A stretch of 6,289 nucleotides of DNA, from contig JAJRAP010000066.1 of assembly GCA_028679855.1 (NCBI GenBank), positions 1 through 6,289 on the forward strand, read 5' to 3'. Shown here in pieces: positions 5,469-6,289 of the stretch; positions within the stretch are counted from its first letter, which is position 1, and every line of letters starts with the position of its first letter. This DNA is from Candidatus Methanoperedens sp. (GTDB taxonomy: Archaea; Halobacteriota; Methanosarcinia; Methanosarcinales; Methanoperedenaceae). A program made the position numbers and the translations under genes. Below the pieces are notes generated by a model, which ran no database searches, was not told where the DNA came from, and saw only the letters and a program-made list of their open reading frames with translations.

Positions 5469-6074
5469 TTATCCCGCCTGCATCCTCGCCAGCGTTGCCT
5501 TGACCTCTGCAATCTCGCCTCTTAGTTCGCTCACCTCATGCATGAAAACTTCTCTAAAGTCATCTCGTTGCATGTGGATTTCTTCTTTTACATCAGTAAA
5601 ACCTGCTTTCATCTCTTCTTTAACTTCTGCAAATCCTTTCCTCATATCATCGAATCCATTTTTAGTTATTTCCATCTGCAAATCCTGCTTTTCCAGCATC
5701 CTATCCTGTTTCTCAAGCATTTTATCCTGCTTTTCCAGCATTGCTGATGTATCTGCTTTCACAGATTTTATAGCGCCTACGGTTTCGTTGAAGCCGCTTT
5801 GAACAGTCCCTATAAGCTCTTTTAGAAGTTCTGCAGCCCTATCAAGGCGTTCATCTGTCTCGCCTTCCCTTACTAATTTAAAAAAACCCAAGTTTTCTCT
5901 TCTCCCCCTCGGCAACCACTTTAACTCTTCCATCTGGCAAATTTTCAGCATAGAACAGAACTCTGCCAGCTCCTGCCGCCGTTCAAGAGCGCACCCTCCC
6001 GCCAGCAACAATACCAGCGCCATCCAAACCACCATCCTGAGGGCACGCCCTCCGCGCGCTTTATTCCCGATCAT
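5469..6074 (-). CDS. Probable lipoprotein with long coiled coil and MLEKQD heptads
   Basis: A 201-residue protein of unknown function. Basic N-terminus (residues 1-13), hydrophobic stretch 14-25, then LLAGGC with Cys28 as the likely lipidated residue; the box is imperfect (Ala at -3, Leu at -4), so a plain membrane anchor is the alternative. Residues 29-70 are a charged region with two cysteines (C40, C46). Residues 71 to about 195 are predicted coiled coil: MLEKQD three times at 112-131 in exact heptads, then GFxxxKEE-type repeats at 140, 147 and 158, the last two 11 residues apart (GFAEVKEEMK, GFTDVKEEI), and a final ELRGEIAEVKATL helix. It is probably a trimer or higher oligomer tethered outside the membrane. 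ATG 6074 is supported by a GGTGAT site 5 nt upstream and a TATA box near 6139. Stop is TAA followed by another TAA. It shares modules with the 4854-5255 gene. Confidence 0.75.
   Translation of the reverse strand: MIGNKARGGRALRMVVWMALVLLLAGGCALERRQELAEFCSMLKICQMEELKWLPRGRRENLGFFKLVREGETDERLDRAAELLKELIGTVQSGFNETVGAIKSVKADTSAMLEKQDKMLEKQDRMLEKQDLQMEITKNGFDDMRKGFAEVKEEMKAGFTDVKEEIHMQRDDFREVFMHEVSELRGEIAEVKATLARMQAG
5682..5744 (-). repeat. Three 21-nt tandem units encoding MLEKQD heptads
   Basis: Units at 5682-5702, 5703-5723 and 5724-5744 each encode one heptad of a coiled coil. The first unit is nearly identical to about 25 nt at 4921-4945 in the acylphosphatase-like gene, so the module is shared between the two genes at DNA level. 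Confidence 0.85.
5994..6068 (-). repeat. Lipoprotein leader block (copy B, intact)
   Basis: This is the 75-nt partner of 5335-5409, offset by 659 bases with no gaps. It encodes residues 3-27 of the lipoprotein-like gene and keeps the start codon (just outside the block) and the lipobox. Confidence 0.7.
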
Positions 6075-6079
6075 TGATT

Positions 6080-6085
6080 ATCACC
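6080..6085 (-). promoter_or_regulatory. Shine-Dalgarno of the lipoprotein-like gene
   Basis: Minus-strand GGTGAT matches the 3' end of archaeal 16S rRNA and sits 5 nt before ATG 6074. It supports this start over the internal ATG codons of the leader. Confidence 0.65.
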
Positions 6086-6090
6086 ATTAG

Positions 6091-6289
6091 AATAGTTCTA
6101 ACTCAAGACATAGCCCTTTCAATGTTGATGATACTTATATTTTATTATGTGAAGGTGGTTATGTTTGGAAATTATTTAGTGGAACGTTGTCTGATTTTGA
6201 GTTTACTGAAGATAAGTCGTATATGATTTACGTTAAAAAAAACGGATTAGATACGATGCATATGAACGAAATTCTGAGCCAAAAAGATA
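6091..6289 (+). pseudogene. Start-less open frame resembling a surface-protein domain (runs off right edge)
   Basis: After a TAG at 6088 this frame stays open for 66 codons to the window edge. It reads FNVDDTYILLCEGGYVWKLF, then SGTLSDFEFTEDKSYMIYVK. The pattern YVWKL ... DFEFTEDKSYMIYVK resembles the end of the repeated extracellular domain of archaeal surface proteins, in which an aromatic VWxY strand is followed by a G-K-G-Y-W-I-x-V-like strand. There is no ATG, GTG or TTG in frame before TTG 6187, so the N-terminus is absent. Either the 5' part was lost when the coiled-coil island arrived, or the frame is not coding. The domain resemblance is weak and from memory. Confidence 0.4.
6134..6143 (-). 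promoter_or_regulatory. Candidate TATA box of the lipoprotein-like gene
   Basis: Minus-strand AAAATATAAG would start transcription near 6112 and give a leader of about 38 nt carrying the Shine-Dalgarno. It lies inside the plus-strand open frame at 6091-6289, which argues that this frame is a remnant or that the two overlap. Confidence 0.4.

Noticed and set aside
5439..5744. CRISPR-like array from the tandem 10-nt and 21-nt repeats
   Set aside because: Units are contiguous without spacers and the 21-nt set encodes coiled-coil heptads.
5257..5802. 181-codon plus-strand open frame rich in Ser, Phe and Cys
   Set aside because: It is the antisense shadow of the lipoprotein-like gene and its repeats; low-complexity S/F/C composition, no Shine-Dalgarno.

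Overview
The window looks like a chromosomal stretch from a methanogenic or methanotrophic archaeon of the Methanosarcinales, possibly a Methanoperedens-like (ANME-2d) genome. Four things suggest this. There is a fused Fae-Hps enzyme of the length usual in that order. The promoters are archaeal TATA boxes, and two sit at the spacing of leaderless genes. There are remnants of archaeal surface proteins of the PGF-pre-PGF kind. There is also a family of small coiled-coil proteins with MLEKQD heptads. The phylum-level assignment is well supported; the family-level one is inference from memory of such proteins.

Left part (1-2446): two minus-strand genes. The upstream one is a family 4 glycosyltransferase. 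The downstream one is an FAD-dependent oxidoreductase of the UDP-galactopyranose mutase / protoporphyrinogen oxidase superfamily, which runs off the left edge. Together they look like part of a glycan or glycolipid locus. A 241-bp divergent intergenic region separates them from the plus-strand fae-hps gene.

Middle (2447-4438): fae-hps, a central C1/pentose gene, starts at a GTG behind a good Shine-Dalgarno and ends inside a 10-bp perfect hairpin followed by a T-run. The next 800 bases hold no intact gene. They contain a minus-strand remnant of a PGF-pre-PGF surface protein with a frameshift and an apparent internal loss, and a plus-strand remnant of an unrecognised protein spread over two or three frames.

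Right part (4439-6289): an accessory island of three small minus-strand genes: a coiled-coil protein with its own leaderless-type promoter, an acylphosphatase-like protein whose 5' end appears broken by one base, and a lipoprotein-like coiled-coil protein. The last two share a DNA-level MLEKQD module. A 75-bp lipoprotein-leader sequence at the start of the third gene occurs again, decayed, just upstream of the second. This suggests duplication and shuffling of modules. The right edge carries a plus-strand open frame with no start codon that resembles a piece of a surface-protein domain.

No CRISPR array, tRNA, rRNA or recognisable transposase is present. I see no clear new defence or mobile system. 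The most unusual content is the modular coiled-coil/leader duplication and the hairpin covering the probable start of the acylphosphatase-like gene.
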